This document shows positions 5,494 to 6,355 of a DNA stretch of 6,355 bases, one piece after another; position 1 is the stretch's first letter; each line of letters begins with the position of its first letter. Under the pieces are notes generated by a model. That model was not told where the DNA came from. It saw only the letters and a program-made list of their open reading frames with translations, and searched no databases. The translations under genes were made by a program, and so were the position numbers. Source of the stretch: Thiomicrorhabdus sp. (lineage in GTDB: Bacteria; Pseudomonadota; Gammaproteobacteria; Thiomicrospirales; Thiomicrospiraceae); contig JAKITH010000069.1 in the NCBI GenBank assembly GCA_021648185.1, positions 1 to 6,355 of the forward strand, given 5' to 3'.

Positions 5494-6355
5494 ACCTTCG
5501 TACCTATCCAGTTCTCTGGATAGGTCTTTAAAAAACCCGCAATCAATTTTAAGCGTACCTTCTCAATCTCTTGCGAAATCTCTGCGCCCTGAAATCCTTT
5601 TTGAATAATTTCCTGATGATTCACCTCCGTTGCCACCTGTGCCAAGGCTAACCAAAACTCCTTTTGAGGATAATCACAAGACTCAAACCCTAATCGTCCT
5701 TTTGCATCCGCTTCACACGCCAATAAAATCTGTTTAAACTCAGACACATCCTTTAATGCACCGCAACTTTTTAACACCTTTAAATACGTTTTAGGCTTTA
5801 AAAATGGTTTGCCTTCTGACGTGAGGCCTTGATGAATCAAACCATGCCACTCCGTCACTCGTTCGGCTTGCTGTTGCCACTTTTTAGGCACTCGATACGC
5901 ACGACACAACTCAGCCACCAACGGCACGCCTGCCGCCTCATGACCGTAATGTTTTGGCCATAATGCAGGATCTGTTAATCCTTTGCCCAAATCATGCACT
6001 AACGCCGCAAAACGCACCATGGCATCCGTTGACAGTTGAGCCGCCGCATCCAACACCATCAAACTGTGTATCCACACATCGCCTTCTGGATGATACTTTA
6101 CCGGTTGCTCTACACCGTGCAAGGCAAATAAATGGGGAAACAGTCCTTCCATACCGCCAATCCGATCCAGCACTTCAAAAAACACACTGGGCGATTCGGT
6201 ATTTAAAGCTTTTACCACCTCCTGCCAAACGCGCTCAGGGGTTAAGGCCGCCAGCTCGCCACTTTGCACCATCTCCTGCATTAAAAGCTCTGTTTCTGGG
6301 GCAATTCGAAACCCAAGCGAGTGCAGTTTGGCTGCAAATCGTGCCACGCGCAACA
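5490..6355 (-). CDS. cca: CCA-adding tRNA nucleotidyltransferase, C-terminal part with HD domain (partial, runs off right edge)
   Basis: The last 288 or so codons of a multifunctional CCA protein, which adds or repairs the 3' CCA end of tRNAs in the cytoplasm. The frame is open through the edge. TTG at 6353-6351 is most likely an internal leucine of the conserved LRVARFAAK segment, not a start. Family landmarks are [13 protein letters not shown], the [20 protein letters not shown] tRNA-binding region, and an HD phosphohydrolase domain with the first His in VWIHSLMVL and the HD pair in [11 protein letters not shown] (codons at 5996-5991). In the E. coli enzyme this HD domain gives 2',3'-cyclic phosphodiesterase, nucleotidase and phosphatase activity. 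About 135 N-terminal residues holding the nucleotidyltransferase active site lie outside the window, judging from the E. coli protein. The C-terminus shows no truncation. Its stop overlaps the cytochrome stop, and its last codons contain a strong inverted repeat. Confidence 0.93.
   Translation of the reverse strand, partial: LRVARFAAKLHSLGFRIAPETELLMQEMVQSGELAALTPERVWQEVVKALNTESPSVFFEVLDRIGGMEGLFPHLFALHGVEQPVKYHPEGDVWIHSLMVLDAAAQLSTDAMVRFAALVHDLGKGLTDPALWPKHYGHEAAGVPLVAELCRAYRVPKKWQQQAERVTEWHGLIHQGLTSEGKPFLKPKTYLKVLKSCGALKDVSEFKQILLACEADAKGRLGFESCDYPQKEFWLALAQVATEVNHQEIIQKGFQGAEISQEIEKVRLKLIAGFLKTYPENWIGTKV
5502..5525. terminator. Ten-base-pair hairpin after the cytochrome gene, within the cca 3' end
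   Basis: ACCTATCCAG, loop TTCT, CTGGATAGGT: a perfect 10-bp stem eight bases after the cytochrome stop. On the plus strand it is followed by CTTTAAAAAA, on the minus strand by ACGAAGGTTT, so neither side has a strong U tract. The same bases encode the TYPENWIG end of the CCA protein. It most likely terminates or protects the 3' end of the cytochrome mRNA; full intrinsic termination is not certain. Confidence 0.55.

Noticed and set aside
6351..6353. TTG as a start codon for the right-edge gene
   Set aside because: The next residues RVARFAAK belong to the conserved interior of CCA proteins, and the frame stays open to the window edge, so the gene is simply cut by the window.

Overview
The window reads as a piece of gammaproteobacterial chromosome. 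The two edge genes, transketolase and a bacterial CCA-adding enzyme with its HD phosphohydrolase domain, are housekeeping genes typical of that class. Moderate GC, frequent TTA leucine codons and the protein style suggest a marine or sulfur-oxidising group such as the Thiomicrospira relatives, but that placement is an impression, not a demonstration. There are no tRNAs, rRNAs, insertion sequences, CRISPR repeats or phage genes.

Layout. At the left edge are the first 27 codons of transketolase (minus strand). A 258-base gap follows, holding only a doubtful small reading frame. Then comes a two-gene minus-strand operon: a membrane-fusion (periplasmic adaptor) protein, 4791 down to 3532, translationally coupled through an ATGA overlap to a 12-helix RND inner-membrane transporter, 3535 down to 341. 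A 129-base divergent control region (4792-4920) separates this operon from a plus-strand gene for a small periplasmic monohaem c-type cytochrome of the DUF3365/Tll0287-like type (4921-5493). That gene meets the cca gene (minus strand, running off the right edge) tail to tail, their stop codons overlapping on the four bases TTAA.

How the genes work together. The adaptor and RND pump would form the inner-membrane and periplasmic parts of a proton-driven export complex. No outer-membrane channel gene is present, so a TolC-type partner would have to come from elsewhere. The cytochrome is exported to the periplasm and shares the control region with the pump, but a functional link is only a hypothesis.

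The most unusual signal is a set of three long G:C homopolymers confined to the pump operon and its promoter region: nine bases inside the RND gene, eight inside the adaptor gene and nine in the divergent control region. In both genes the tract is followed directly by TA, so losing one G creates a stop codon at once. This is the architecture expected of slipped-strand phase variation and is the best candidate here for something not yet described.
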